Positions 7,282 to 16,172 of a stretch of DNA of 34,321 nucleotides are shown here, piece after piece. The notes under the pieces are model-generated. The model had not been told where the DNA came from. It did no database searches and worked only from the letters and a program-made list of their open reading frames with translations. The DNA comes from a bacterium (GTDB lineage: Bacteria > CG2-30-53-67), in assembly GCA_024277725.1 (NCBI GenBank), contig JAJRUP010000231.1:1-34321 (forward strand), read 5' to 3'. Numbering within the stretch: the stretch's first letter is position 1; every line of letters starts with the position of its first letter. Position numbers and translations under genes: made by a program.

Positions 7282-8166
7282 TCAGAAGGCATCGAGGTCC
7301 AATCCCTTCAGATAATTCTTAAAAGCCGGCCCCAGCTCGGGATTTTTGAGACCCAGTTCCACCGTGGCCTCTAAAAAACCGATTTTGCTTCCGGCATCGT
7401 ATCGTTTCCCTTCAAAGATATAGCCGTAGACCGACTCCACCTCGGCCAGCCGCTGCAGGGCATTGGTTAACTGGATCTCCCCACCCACCCCCGTCTCCTG
7501 CCTTTCCAGAAATTCAAAGACCTTGGGGGTCAGAATATAGCGGCCGATAATCGCAAGATTGGAGGGCGCCTGCTCTTTGGGTGGCTTTTCCACCATCTCC
7601 CGGACCCGGTAGACCCCTTCGTCCACCTGTTCCCCACCGATCACCCCGTAAAGATGAATCTGATCCCGGGGAACCTCCTGCAGGGCCAGAACCGAGGAAC
7701 CATACTCCTCATAGACCTTCATCATCTGTCCCAGGGAAGGGACGGCGGCATCAATGATATCGTCTCCTAAAAGCACGGCAAAGGGTTCGTCCCCGATCAG
7801 GTCCCGGGCACAAAGAACGGCATGGCCCAACCCGAGCGGTTCCTTCTGGCGGACATAGACGAAATCAACCATGTTGGCAATCTCTTCAATCGTATGCAGC
7901 GCCTTGGTCTTCCCCTTCGACTCGAGATAGAACTCCAGTTCAACGTTCTTGTCAAAATGATCCTCAATCGCTCTTTTTCCGCGACCGGTGATCATAATAA
8001 TGTGCTCAATCCCGGAAGCCACGGCTTCTTCCACAACATACTGGATCATCGGTTTGTCGACAAGGGGAAGCATCTCCTTGGGAGAGGCCTTGGTGGCCGG
8101 GAGAAAACGAGTCCCCAATCCCGCTGCAGGAAAGATTGCCTTTCGTACCTTCTGAATCCGGGGCAT
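7282..8166 (-). CDS. galU: UTP-glucose-1-phosphate uridylyltransferase
   Basis: This enzyme makes UDP-glucose from UTP and glucose-1-phosphate for cell-surface polysaccharides. The 294-residue protein has the nucleotidyltransferase signature AAGLGTRFLPATKASPKEM at the N-terminus, the KPMIQYVVEEA segment and EKPP further on. The track extends it to 8217, but the ATG at 8166 (MPRIQKVRKA) fits the family start and has AAGGA upstream. A good promoter lies 53 bp upstream, so galU-lon may be expressed apart from thiL. With galT and glgA in the same series it links to hexose-phosphate and glycogen metabolism. Confidence 0.96.
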   Translation of the reverse strand: MPRIQKVRKAIFPAAGLGTRFLPATKASPKEMLPLVDKPMIQYVVEEAVASGIEHIIMITGRGKRAIEDHFDKNVELEFYLESKGKTKALHTIEEIANMVDFVYVRQKEPLGLGHAVLCARDLIGDEPFAVLLGDDIIDAAVPSLGQMMKVYEEYGSSVLALQEVPRDQIHLYGVIGGEQVDEGVYRVREMVEKPPKEQAPSNLAIIGRYILTPKVFEFLERQETGVGGEIQLTNALQRLAEVESVYGYIFEGKRYDAGSKIGFLEATVELGLKNPELGPAFKNYLKGLDLDAF

Positions 8167-8219
8167 CCTGATTCCTTTCAAAATATTCAAATCGGGGGGA
8201 AACAAAGAAAATTGCACGA

Positions 8220-8249
8220 ATTATATAGAATGATCGACACAAGAGTCAA
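8220..8249 (-). promoter_or_regulatory. galU-lon promoter
   Basis: On the minus strand TTGACT, 18 bp, TATAAT; the -10 box is perfect. The leader to galU would be about 47 nt. Confidence 0.65.
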
Positions 8250-8287
8250 GCCAAGATTCGGCGTAACCCTGCAAGGAAACACCCTTT

Positions 8288-9280
8288 TTACCGAAAATGG
8301 TCATACCCCTGCGGCGAAAGCGGTTGTCGCCCCCCCTTCGGATCTTCCAGCCATACTCCCGCTCCTGCTGGAAGGATCTCTCCGATCCGGGTTACGGGGA
8401 CGGGAAGGGCGGCCCGCTCCAATGCGGACCGGACGCCGGCCGGTACCGTAAACAGAAGTTCGTAATCCTCCCCGCCCTGTAAAACGAAGGGGGCCGGTTC
8501 CCAGGCAAGAGCGGCGCAGGTCTCCTGAAAAGAGGTTGAGCAGGGCAGGTCATCAAAGCAGAGAAAAGCGCCGACACCGCTCGCCTCGCAGAGATGGGCA
8601 AGATCGGAAGAAATCCCGTCACTGAGGTCGATCATGGCAGTGGCCCATCCCCCTTTCAGTAGTTCCCTCCCCAATTCAAGACGCGGCTCGGGACGCCGTT
8701 GCCGCACCACCGGAAAGGCACGGTCGTCCCCGCCTTTCCCGGTTTTCAGCAATTGTAAACCGAGAGCGGCATCCCCCAGAGTCCCGCTGACAAAGAGCTG
8801 ATCGCCTGGCTGTGCCCCGCTCCGCAAGAGGGCTTTTCCCTTCTCCGCCTTCCCCAGCAGGATGACATCCAGGACGATCCCTTTCTCCGACCGGGAGAGG
8901 TCGCCGCCTGCAATGGTCACCTGATAGGTCTCTGCGGTTTGGCAGATTCCTTCCAGAATCCTTTCGCCTTCCCCCGGGGGGGTGGAAGGAGGGAGAGCAA
9001 GGCTGATAAAGGCATATTCCGGCGTTCCCCCCATGGCGGCGATATCGCTGAGACTGACCCGGAGGCCTTTGGCTCCGATCTGCGGAAGGGAAAACCAGCA
9101 CCGATCAAAATGGACCCCTTCCGCAAGGAGGTCCGTCGTTACCAGGAGGTCCTGATCCGGCCCGCAGGAGATCACGGCACAGTCATCCCCGATACCGGTC
9201 TGCAGCCCTCCGGAAAACCGCCGTACCCTCCCTTGCAACCGGCGGAGCAAATCGAATTCAGACAATCGATCCGTACCCAA
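8288..9280 (-). CDS. thiL: Thiamine-monophosphate kinase
   Basis: ThiL phosphorylates thiamine monophosphate to the active cofactor thiamine diphosphate. Visible family motifs are GIGDDCAV near the N-terminus, TTDLLAEGVHF, IAGGDLSRS, MIDLSDGISSDL and GGEDYELLF near the C-terminus. The track begins at a GTG at 9313; the TTG at 9280 (LGTDRLSEFDLL) is preferred because GGGAGGAAG lies just upstream and the extra 11 residues are not conserved in the family. The protein is then 330 residues, normal for ThiL. It follows the response-regulator pair by about 120 bp. Confidence 0.92.
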   Translation of the reverse strand: MGTDRLSEFDLLRRLQGRVRRFSGGLQTGIGDDCAVISCGPDQDLLVTTDLLAEGVHFDRCWFSLPQIGAKGLRVSLSDIAAMGGTPEYAFISLALPPSTPPGEGERILEGICQTAETYQVTIAGGDLSRSEKGIVLDVILLGKAEKGKALLRSGAQPGDQLFVSGTLGDAALGLQLLKTGKGGDDRAFPVVRQRRPEPRLELGRELLKGGWATAMIDLSDGISSDLAHLCEASGVGAFLCFDDLPCSTSFQETCAALAWEPAPFVLQGGEDYELLFTVPAGVRSALERAALPVPVTRIGEILPAGAGVWLEDPKGGRQPLSPQGYDHFR

Positions 9281-9403
9281 TCTCTTCTTCCTCCCTGCCG
9301 CACGCAGGAACACCGGAATCTTTCCACGATTTTCTCAAAGGAAATAAGGAATGAAAATGAAGACCGTCAGAAGGTTCCGTCCAACATTTTCGCCGGGAAG
9401 CCG

Positions 9404-9769
9404 TCATGTGAGTACTTTCCCCACAGTCCGCAACAAATCCGTCAGGTCCGACGACTTGACGACAAAGCCGTCCGCCCGTCGAATCGCCTCTTCCTTCTGA
9501 AAGGAACCGTAGGCCGAATTGATCACCACCCGGACTTCGGGGTATCGGCTCTTGATCTGTGCCAGCAGGTCCAAACCGTTGACCCGGGGCATCTTGATAT
9601 CCAAAACAACCAGATCCGGATGCAGGAATGCCACATCGTCCAGGACCTTCTCTCCCTCCGTTTCGATGCGGACCTCATATCCCCCGTCCTCCAGTTCCGC
9701 TTGATAGAGGAGACAGATACTCTCTTCATCATCGACAACCAATATCAAGGATTTCTGATCACCGGACAT
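9404..9769 (-). CDS. Stand-alone response regulator receiver (RR1)
   Basis: A 121-residue single receiver domain without an output domain, like CheY or Spo0F. Acid pair Asp13-Asp14, phospho-acceptor Asp57 in VVLDIKMP, Ser85 in NSAYG and Lys105 in VVKSSDL are all present. The start at 9769 (MSGDQKS) is chosen over 9796 because the conserved domain begins right after it. It lies 41 bp after RR2, and the two genes share 23 identical bases around the KSSDLT codons, which suggests tandem duplication or gene conversion. It probably receives phosphate from the histidine kinase upstream; the downstream target is unknown. Confidence 0.9.
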   Translation of the reverse strand: MSGDQKSLILVVDDEESICLLYQAELEDGGYEVRIETEGEKVLDDVAFLHPDLVVLDIKMPRVNGLDLLAQIKSRYPEVRVVINSAYGSFQKEEAIRRADGFVVKSSDLTDLLRTVGKVLT

Positions 9770-9810
9770 AGAGAACACCCTTGCTTCACAAGTCATTCCC
9801 CGGAGAAATA

Positions 9811-10167
9811 CTATTCATGCAGGATTCTCTTCAGGGCGCTTTTCATCTTCGTCAGGTCCGACGACTTGACGATATACTCCTCCGAAGCCCAGAGGGAAAA
9901 ATCCTGCTTGTATTCCTCGTAGGCCGAACAGATAATCACGGGGATGTCATTCTCTTTTCGTTCCTTGATGAGTTTCAGCAGATTGACACCATCCATCCCG
10001 GGCATCTTGATATCGAGGATAATGGCATCCGGCTGATGGGCATCAAGCACCTCCAAAGCCTCATAGCCGTTGCTGGCCAAAAGGACATCATACCCTTCGT
10101 CCGCCAGTTCCTCCTTGTAAAGGGCCCGGATGTTCTCTTCGTCGTCGACAATCAAAATGGTTTTCAT
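9811..10167 (-). CDS. Stand-alone response regulator receiver (RR2)
   Basis: A 118-residue receiver-only protein with Asp8-Asp9, phospho-acceptor Asp52 in IILDIKMP, Ser81 and Lys101 in IVKSSDLT. GGGGAG lies 5 nt before the ATG. It stands 73 bp downstream of the three-GAF histidine kinase and just before the paralogous RR1. The trio looks like a phosphorelay or a branched two-component system in which the output acts by protein-protein contact, since neither receiver has a DNA-binding or enzymatic domain. Confidence 0.92.
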   Translation of the reverse strand: MKTILIVDDEENIRALYKEELADEGYDVLLASNGYEALEVLDAHQPDAIILDIKMPGMDGVNLLKLIKERKENDIPVIICSAYEEYKQDFSLWASEEYIVKSSDLTKMKSALKRILHE

Positions 10168-10240
10168 CGCACTCCCCTTTCAAGATATTATTCCCGGCCG
10201 GAATCCCCTCCAACATCGCTGGCAATGGAATGAAACCGGC

Positions 10241-12685
10241 TCATGCACTCCCCGATTCCCGGACCGAAAGCTTCAAAGAAGATCCTTCCCGCCCTTCTCC
10301 CATCTTGGCGGGAAGAGTCACCAGAAAGGTGACTCCCACCCCCGGATCGTTCTTGACCTGAATATTGCCGCCATGCATCTCCACCACCCGGTGGGTAATG
10401 GACAACCCCAGGCCGGTGCCTGTGTGCTTGGTCGTGAAAAAGGGGTTGAAGATATTGGTAATCACCTCCTCGGCAATCCCCCCGCCCGTGTCCTGCACGG
10501 AAATCACAACGCACCCTTCGGTCTCATCACAGGTACACTCGACGGTAAGCACCCCCCCCTGGCTCATCGCCTGCTGAGCGTTGGACAGAAGATTAATAAA
10601 GACCTGTTTAATCTGATTCGCATCACCGTGGACTTTCGGGATATTTCCATCGATCCTCTTCACCACCTGAATACCGCAATCGGCAAACCCCTCTTCCAGA
10701 ACCTCCAACCCGTCGGTAAGAACCTCGACCACATCGCATTCCTGAAAGACCGGCTCAGCGGAACGGGAAAAAGCAAGAACTTCCTGAAGGACCTTCTCCA
10801 GACGGGCCACTTCTTTGACGATAATCCGGGAATAACGTTTTTCCGGATTTGCCGCGTCGAGCTTGCTGTCAAGACGCCGGGCAAACCCTCCGATGGAAAC
10901 AAGGGGATTCCGGATCTCGTGTGCGATACTTGCCGCCATCTCACCGAGAGCCGCCATCTTCTCCGACTGGATCAGCCGGTCCTGCAATTCCGTGAGGGAG
11001 CGATTGGCATATTCGAGATCGGAATAAACCCGGGCATTTTCAATCGCCAGTCCGGCCTGATTCGCGCAAAGTTCCAGACGCCGCAGGTCCTCATCGGTGA
11101 TCTCCCGCTTGTTGTAAAGATTGTCGACGATGATGACCCCCACCACACGATCCTGAGAGATGAGAGGGACCGTGGCAAAGCTTTCAAATCCCATGGCTTC
11201 AAGGATCGCCGGATTGGTGCGGGGATCTTCCCATGCATTTTTGATATTGAATCCCTTCCGTTCCAACACCGTCAGAACCAGCACCCCATTCCCATACTCG
11301 ATCGGAATCCGGATCCCCTTGGCCAGTTGATCAAAACGGCTTCCCCGTCCCTCCCTGGAAAACCCGACGGAGGAGATCCACTCCTTAAAACTCATATTTT
11401 TCGAACCGATCTCGCTCCAGATTCGATAGGCATCCTCCCCACTGTCCGGACCGACCCCGAGCATCCCCTGCAGGGTATTGGTTTTTTCATTGACCAGGAG
11501 CAAAACCGCACGATTGAAATTCAGCCCGCCGCCGAAGGTCACCGCCTTGAGGATGATCTGGAGAAGCTGATCAAGATTCATGGTGGTGTTCATGGCATTG
11601 CTGATTTCATAAAGGATGGCGAAATCATTGGCCCGCTCCGTATTCTCCCGCAGGAGGCGCTCCGCCCGCTCAAAGTTGCGGGAATTCTCGACAACCATCG
11701 CCCCCTGATTGGCCACGGCCATGAGCAGATGCAGATCATCCTGATGGAAAGGAACCATTGTCCCGGCACTATCGGTCTTCTCGTGGAGCGAAAGGGTCCC
11801 GATCACTTTCTCTTTCACCACCAGGGGAACACAGAGCATGGAGGCAAAGAGCCGCTCACTGGGGAGCAGTTCCACATCGGCCTGATCCGGCGCATTGATC
11901 ATACGGGGATTTCCGTCCTGTGCAACACGACCGGTCACCCCCTCTCCCAGGGGAACAAAGGTACGGGAAATCAGTTCAGGATCCTGGTAGAGGCCGTACA
12001 TCGACTTCACCTTGAGCAACTGATCCTCGTCGTCGAGGAGATGGAGAATCGCCCCGCCGGCACCGATCAGTTCGGTGCTTTTCCGGGTCATGAGACCGAT
12101 CAGTTCCTGAAATTCCAGGGTCGACGTCAGGGCACGCCCGAGATCGTAGAGCGCGACGAGTTCCTCGTACTGCTTGGAGACATCAAGATAGAGCTGGGCA
12201 TTCCGGACACTGCCGCTGATCCCGTCGGCAATGGAGAAGAGCAGATGAATCTCATTCTCCGTAAAGGCCCGCTCTTCAACGGTCCAGACATCAATCACAC
12301 CAAGGCACTTGCCCAAAAAGAGGATCGGCGCCGAAATCATGGAACGATAGTTTTCTTCACCGCAACCGGGAAAATCCCGACGCCGCTCATCGCTCCGGAT
12401 ATCCCGGATGGCAACCGGTGTTTTTTTCGCCGCCACCCATCCGGTGATCCCTTCACCGACATTCAGGCAGATCTCATTGATAAAATCGGCATTCAGCCCC
12501 ACAGCCGCTTTCAGCGTCAGGCACTCCCGCCCCCGCCGCATCAGATAGATGGCACAGGCATCAAAATGCATCTTTTCCACAATCTCCTCCACAACCTGAT
12601 TCAGCCGTTCATGGAGATCGAGAGTGGAATTACTGATCTTCAGGATGTCCCGCAGGACTTCAAACTCGATGATACTGTTGCCCAT
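10241..12685 (-). CDS. Three-GAF sensor histidine kinase
   Basis: An 814-residue soluble sensor kinase. GAF domains cover about 15-165, 180-335 and 355-550. A short coiled segment leads to the HisKA dimerisation domain with phospho-acceptor His589 in SIAHEIRNPL, then a HATPase_c domain with the N box (NLLSNAQQAM), DTGGGI and GTGLGLSI. No transmembrane segment or signal peptide is seen, so it senses a cytoplasmic signal through the GAF domains. It starts 32 bp after glgA, with AGG upstream of the ATG, and is followed by two receiver-only regulators that are its likely partners. The 898-aa plus-strand ORF over it is an antisense shadow. Confidence 0.95.
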   Translation of the reverse strand: MGNSIIEFEVLRDILKISNSTLDLHERLNQVVEEIVEKMHFDACAIYLMRRGRECLTLKAAVGLNADFINEICLNVGEGITGWVAAKKTPVAIRDIRSDERRRDFPGCGEENYRSMISAPILFLGKCLGVIDVWTVEERAFTENEIHLLFSIADGISGSVRNAQLYLDVSKQYEELVALYDLGRALTSTLEFQELIGLMTRKSTELIGAGGAILHLLDDEDQLLKVKSMYGLYQDPELISRTFVPLGEGVTGRVAQDGNPRMINAPDQADVELLPSERLFASMLCVPLVVKEKVIGTLSLHEKTDSAGTMVPFHQDDLHLLMAVANQGAMVVENSRNFERAERLLRENTERANDFAILYEISNAMNTTMNLDQLLQIILKAVTFGGGLNFNRAVLLLVNEKTNTLQGMLGVGPDSGEDAYRIWSEIGSKNMSFKEWISSVGFSREGRGSRFDQLAKGIRIPIEYGNGVLVLTVLERKGFNIKNAWEDPRTNPAILEAMGFESFATVPLISQDRVVGVIIVDNLYNKREITDEDLRRLELCANQAGLAIENARVYSDLEYANRSLTELQDRLIQSEKMAALGEMAASIAHEIRNPLVSIGGFARRLDSKLDAANPEKRYSRIIVKEVARLEKVLQEVLAFSRSAEPVFQECDVVEVLTDGLEVLEEGFADCGIQVVKRIDGNIPKVHGDANQIKQVFINLLSNAQQAMSQGGVLTVECTCDETEGCVVISVQDTGGGIAEEVITNIFNPFFTTKHTGTGLGLSITHRVVEMHGGNIQVKNDPGVGVTFLVTLPAKMGEGREGSSLKLSVRESGSA

Positions 12686-12717
12686 GTTGCCTATTACCCT
12701 GAAAAAGGGGGAACGCC

Positions 12718-12788
12718 TCAGTCGCGTGCGGAGATGAAGCCGCCCTGCAACCCTTCCGGTGCATTGCCGTATTCACGAACAGAACCAC
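12718..12788 (-). repeat. Repeat half copy forming the 3' end of glgA
   Basis: Read on the minus strand from 12788 it starts GTGGTTCTGTTCGTGAATAC, the same end as copies R2 and R3, and continues to a CGCACGCGACTGA core that matches CGCACGCAGACTG in R1. The right half of the element is absent. It lies inside the coding sequence and includes the glgA stop codon. Confidence 0.65.
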
Positions 12789-14247
12789 GAAGGACATTTG
12801 AATTCTTTTTCAGCAGTCCCTCGTAAAGCGTTACGTACTCCCGTGCCGACCGATCCCAGGAAAAATCGCAGTCCATGGCATTGGCCATCAAGCTTTTCCA
12901 GGCGGCCGGATCCCGATAAGCCGCCAGCCCTTCCTGCAGGGTCTGCACAAGCGCGGCGGGCGAATAATCGGAAAACTTGAAGCCGTTTCCGCTGCACTTC
13001 CCGGCATCAAAGGACGTAATCGTATCCGCAAGCCCCCCTGTCGCACGGACGATCGGGATCGTACCGTATTTGAGACTGTACATCTGGTTCAGCCCGCAAG
13101 GTTCATATCTTGAGGGCATCAGGAAAAAGTCCGCTCCGGCTTCGATGAGATGGGCCAGGGCATTATCATACCCGACGTGCAAACCGAACCGATCGGAAGA
13201 GGCTTCGACCAGCTCGGCAAGTCCGCTGCGATACTGTTCTTCTCCATCGCCCAGCACAACCAGCGAAAGGTCCATCGCAAGCAGTTCCTGCGCGGAGTCG
13301 ACAATCAGATCAAAACCCTTCTGGCTCGTCAGACGGGAGACACATCCGATCAGGGGGCGGTTTTCGGGACCCCGCAGCCCGAAGGCCTTCAGCAGAGCCT
13401 GCTTGCAGACCGTCTTTCCCGAAAGCCTATCCGGGGAATAGCGTGCAGGAATCAGGGGATCGATCTTCGGGTCCCAGCAGGAATAATCGACACCGTTCAA
13501 GATCCCGACTAAGTCCTGCGAGCGTTCCTGCAACACCCCTTCAAGACCGTACCCGTATTCCGGTGTCTGAATCTCTTCAGCATAGCGCCGACTGACCGTC
13601 GTAATGCGGTCCGCGGCAATGAGTCCGGCCTTGAGGAAATTGATCTTGCCGTAGAACTCGATCCCCCGGGGGGTAAACATTTCCCACCCCAACCCTGTGA
13701 GCGGCAGATCGTCACGCCGGAAAAGCCCCTGATAACCGAGATTGTGGATGGTAAAGACGGAAGCGATACCGTGGTAAGGCGCAATCCCCCGATCGTTTTT
13801 CAGATAGAGCGCGGTCAGGGCGGTTTGCCAATCGTTCAGATGGAGGATGTCCGGCACAAAATCGAGACTTTTGACGGCATCCAGGATCGCCCGGGAGAAA
13901 AAGATGAAGCGCGAGGCATTATCCGGATAATCCCCCTTCCCGGGGCCGTAGAGGCCTTCCCGGTCGAAGTAGGGATCATACCCGACGAGATAGACGGGAA
14001 CCCCGGAAGGCAGCGCAGCCAAGGCAAGAGAACCGGTGTGGATCTGCTCCCCCACCCGGACGTGGACCTTCTTCCCCGTCTCATCAAAGGAGATTCCGGC
14101 CCTCTCGACCGATCGGTATCGGGGCATGATCACGCGGACATCGTGGCCCAGTGCCTTCAGGGCCGAGGGGAGACTTGCGGCCACATCGGCCAGACCCCCG
14201 GTCTTGGCGAAAGGAAATACCTCGGAGGCTGCAAAGAGTATCTTCAT
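12718..14247 (-). CDS. glgA: Glycogen synthase (ADP-glucose type)
   Basis: A GT5 glycosyltransferase that adds glucose from ADP-glucose to glycogen. The 509-residue protein starts MKILFAASEVFPFAKTGGL, with the KTGGL substrate loop, and has the C-terminal motif EPCGLNQMYSLKYG. The ATG at 14247 has GGAG 8 nt upstream and replaces the track start at 14280. It follows galT by about 67 bp and precedes the sensor kinase by 32 bp. The last 25 or so residues (from RGSVREYGNAPEG to the stop) are encoded by part of the dispersed palindromic repeat, so the C-terminus is probably a recent non-native extension beyond the catalytic fold. Confidence 0.95.
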   Translation of the reverse strand: MKILFAASEVFPFAKTGGLADVAASLPSALKALGHDVRVIMPRYRSVERAGISFDETGKKVHVRVGEQIHTGSLALAALPSGVPVYLVGYDPYFDREGLYGPGKGDYPDNASRFIFFSRAILDAVKSLDFVPDILHLNDWQTALTALYLKNDRGIAPYHGIASVFTIHNLGYQGLFRRDDLPLTGLGWEMFTPRGIEFYGKINFLKAGLIAADRITTVSRRYAEEIQTPEYGYGLEGVLQERSQDLVGILNGVDYSCWDPKIDPLIPARYSPDRLSGKTVCKQALLKAFGLRGPENRPLIGCVSRLTSQKGFDLIVDSAQELLAMDLSLVVLGDGEEQYRSGLAELVEASSDRFGLHVGYDNALAHLIEAGADFFLMPSRYEPCGLNQMYSLKYGTIPIVRATGGLADTITSFDAGKCSGNGFKFSDYSPAALVQTLQEGLAAYRDPAAWKSLMANAMDCDFSWDRSAREYVTLYEGLLKKNSNVLRGSVREYGNAPEGLQGGFISARD

Positions 14248-14314
14248 TTTTTCACTCCGCCCCTTGGCACAGGCCCACAACGGACGGTTCAGTGGTCCCC
14301 TTTGTCAAGCATGA

Positions 14315-15313
14315 TCAGACGCGGGCTTCCCGCAGGAACTCCGCCGCCTCCTCCGGGGGAGTCGGATTGATATAAAACCCCGATCCCCATTCAAAGCCGG
14401 CGACTTTCGTCAGTTTCGGCATAATCTCAATATGCCAGTGGTAGTGGTCATTGACCTCTTCACCGATAGGAGAGGTATGGAGAATATAATTGTAGGGCGG
14501 CACATTCAGGATCTTGTCGATCCGCTTCAGGGTATCCTGCAGAATCCAGGCCAGCGGGGCGATCTCGTCCCGTTCCATCCTCTCGTAAGAGGAGGCGTGA
14601 TATTTCGGCAGCACCCAGGTCTCGAAGGGGAACCGAGGTGTAAAAGGCTCGATGGCCAGATAGTGCTCGTTTTCCGAAACAACCCGGGTCCGGGTCTCGA
14701 GTTCCTGATGGACGATGTCACAATAGACACATCGCTCCTTGTACTGGTAATGCACCAGGGATCCCTTGATCTCTTCAGCAACCCGCTTCGGAACGATCGG
14801 CAGGGCGATCAACTGGGAATGGGAATGTTCCAGGGAGGCGCCTGCCGATACCCCTTCATTCTTGAAGACCAGAATATACTTGAAACGGGGATCCCGTTTC
14901 AGATCCACGATCCGTTCCCGGTAGGCCCAGAGCATGTCCTCAACTTTTTCCACCGGAAGTGTACTCAAGGTCTTTTCGTGGCGGGGGGTTTCAATAATGA
15001 CTTCATGCGCCCCCACACCGTTCATCGTGTCGTAGATCCCGTCACCCCGTTTCTCCAATTCTCCTTCAATCTGCAAAGCAGGAAACTTGTTGGCCACAAC
15101 ACGCAAACTCCACCCCTCTCCGTTGGGAGCGGAATCGTTTTTCCGGAATGCCAGGATTTCCGGCGGCGTCACTTTCTCATTTCCGTAACAGAAGGGACAG
15201 AATCCACCGTTGCTCTTGTGCAGGGTTTCCCCAAAATCGGTCGGCCGTTTTCCCCGGGCCGTGGAGATGATCACCCACCGTCCAATGATCGGATCTTTCC
15301 TCAATTCAGGCAT
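14315..15313 (-). CDS. galT: Galactose-1-phosphate uridylyltransferase
   Basis: A HIT-superfamily nucleotidyltransferase that exchanges UMP between UDP-glucose and galactose-1-phosphate. The 332-residue protein has zinc-site Cys39 and Cys42 (CPFC) and His103 and His163, with the catalytic HxHxQ motif as HSHSQ (nucleophile His165). A second His-rich motif, HYHWHIEIMP, lies near the C-terminus. AGGAG is 6 nt upstream of the ATG. Some bacterial homologues prefer other sugar-1-phosphates or ADP/UDP-glucose pools, and the context with glgA makes an ADP-glucose or glycogen link possible. It is the first gene of a long minus-strand series. Confidence 0.92.
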   Translation of the reverse strand: MPELRKDPIIGRWVIISTARGKRPTDFGETLHKSNGGFCPFCYGNEKVTPPEILAFRKNDSAPNGEGWSLRVVANKFPALQIEGELEKRGDGIYDTMNGVGAHEVIIETPRHEKTLSTLPVEKVEDMLWAYRERIVDLKRDPRFKYILVFKNEGVSAGASLEHSHSQLIALPIVPKRVAEEIKGSLVHYQYKERCVYCDIVHQELETRTRVVSENEHYLAIEPFTPRFPFETWVLPKYHASSYERMERDEIAPLAWILQDTLKRIDKILNVPPYNYILHTSPIGEEVNDHYHWHIEIMPKLTKVAGFEWGSGFYINPTPPEEAAEFLREARV

Positions 15314-15373
15314 ATGATCTCCTATGCTTCAGAACCCAAAAAAACGCATATTTTCAAATAACTTAGAACCCAT

Positions 15374-15415
15374 GGAGGTATTTAAAAATATACCACCTCC
15401 GTCAAAAAGAAGCAA
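15374..15415 (-). promoter_or_regulatory. galT operon promoter with inverted repeat
   Basis: On the minus strand TTGCTT (15415-15410), 17 bp, TATATT (15392-15387). The inverted repeat GGAGGT/ACCTCC at 15374-15379/15395-15400 surrounds the -10 box and could be an operator. The repeat element R2 starts 22 bp upstream. Confidence 0.5.
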
Positions 15416-15436
15416 CACAAAACTTCGAATTTCTTC

Positions 15437-15526
15437 GTGGTCCTGTTTGTGTATACTGTAACGCGCCGAGAGGAACAGCCTGTACGTTGCACGCAGACAG
15501 GTTGCTGTATCTACGAATAGAACCGC
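15437..15526. repeat. Quasi-palindromic repeat, copy R2 (90 bp)
   Basis: The left end GTGGTCCTGTTTGTGTATAC and right end TCTACGAATAGAACCGC are imperfect reverse complements, and TTGCACGCAGAC lies in the middle. It fills the space between the divergent galT and DUF721 genes. Same family as R1, R3 and the half copies. Confidence 0.75.
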
Positions 15527-15616
15527 CTTCGCTTTCCCCTTGACAGCAGCGGGTGGAACGTTGAAAATGTCACTGATATTTCGCCCCCTGCAGCGATACC
15601 GAAACCTCTGGAGAGA

Positions 15617-16105
15617 ATGATGGGAAGAGAGCCCGCAAAACCGAAAGGCCGTCCGGTACAGGCCGGCACAACCCTGAAGAAGTTGCTGAAGGAACTGGGT
15701 GTTGACTTCATCCTCAAGCGGCATCGCCTCTGGACCTGCTGGAAGAACATCGTCGGAGAGAAGATTGCCGCCCACACACATCCCGATTTCATCTCCGGGA
15801 AGAGCCTTTTTATCATTGTCGATCATCCAACCTGGATGCATCAGCTCAACTTCCTCAAGGAGCAACTGATTTCGAATATCAACCGGGAAATCGACACTCA
15901 GCCGATCTCGGAGATTCGGTTTCGCCTCGGCATTCTTCCGGACCGGACAACTCCCCCACCACAAAAGGAAAAGGAAATCCTTCACATCAGCCCCGAAGAC
16001 CATCGGCAGATGGAAGCATCCCTACAAAAAATCGCTTCACCGGACTTGCGAGAGACGGTTCGCCGCGTCATACTGAGAGATCTTGCGACCCAAGGATCAC
16101 GCTGA
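15617..16105 (+). CDS. DUF721 (DciA-like) protein
   Basis: A 162-residue protein with a DUF721 domain at about 18-110 (LKKLLKELG, then the W-x-x-I-VGEKIAAHT signature and a SLFIIVDHPTWMHQL strand-helix segment). DciA proteins of this family load the replicative helicase DnaB in bacteria lacking DnaC/DnaI. Whether every DUF721 protein does so is not settled, so I leave the symbol blank. The charged C-terminal tail is family-variable. GGAGAGA is close to the two successive ATGs (15617 and 15620). It is followed directly by rpoH and may share its transcript. Confidence 0.8.
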   Translation: MMGREPAKPKGRPVQAGTTLKKLLKELGVDFILKRHRLWTCWKNIVGEKIAAHTHPDFISGKSLFIIVDHPTWMHQLNFLKEQLISNINREIDTQPISEIRFRLGILPDRTTPPPQKEKEILHISPEDHRQMEASLQKIASPDLRETVRRVILRDLATQGSR

Positions 16106-16172
16106 AGGGCCGCTACGGAAAGGGGTTCTCCCTCAGGGCCCTGCAACCGGCCGGCGGAAGAGCACGGTCTCC

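Noticed and set aside
10130-12826. 898-aa plus-strand ORF opposite the sensor kinase
   Set aside because: It is an antisense shadow caused by codon bias: the other strand has complete GAF, HisKA and HATPase motifs, while this one has no domain and is rich in Pro, His and Arg.
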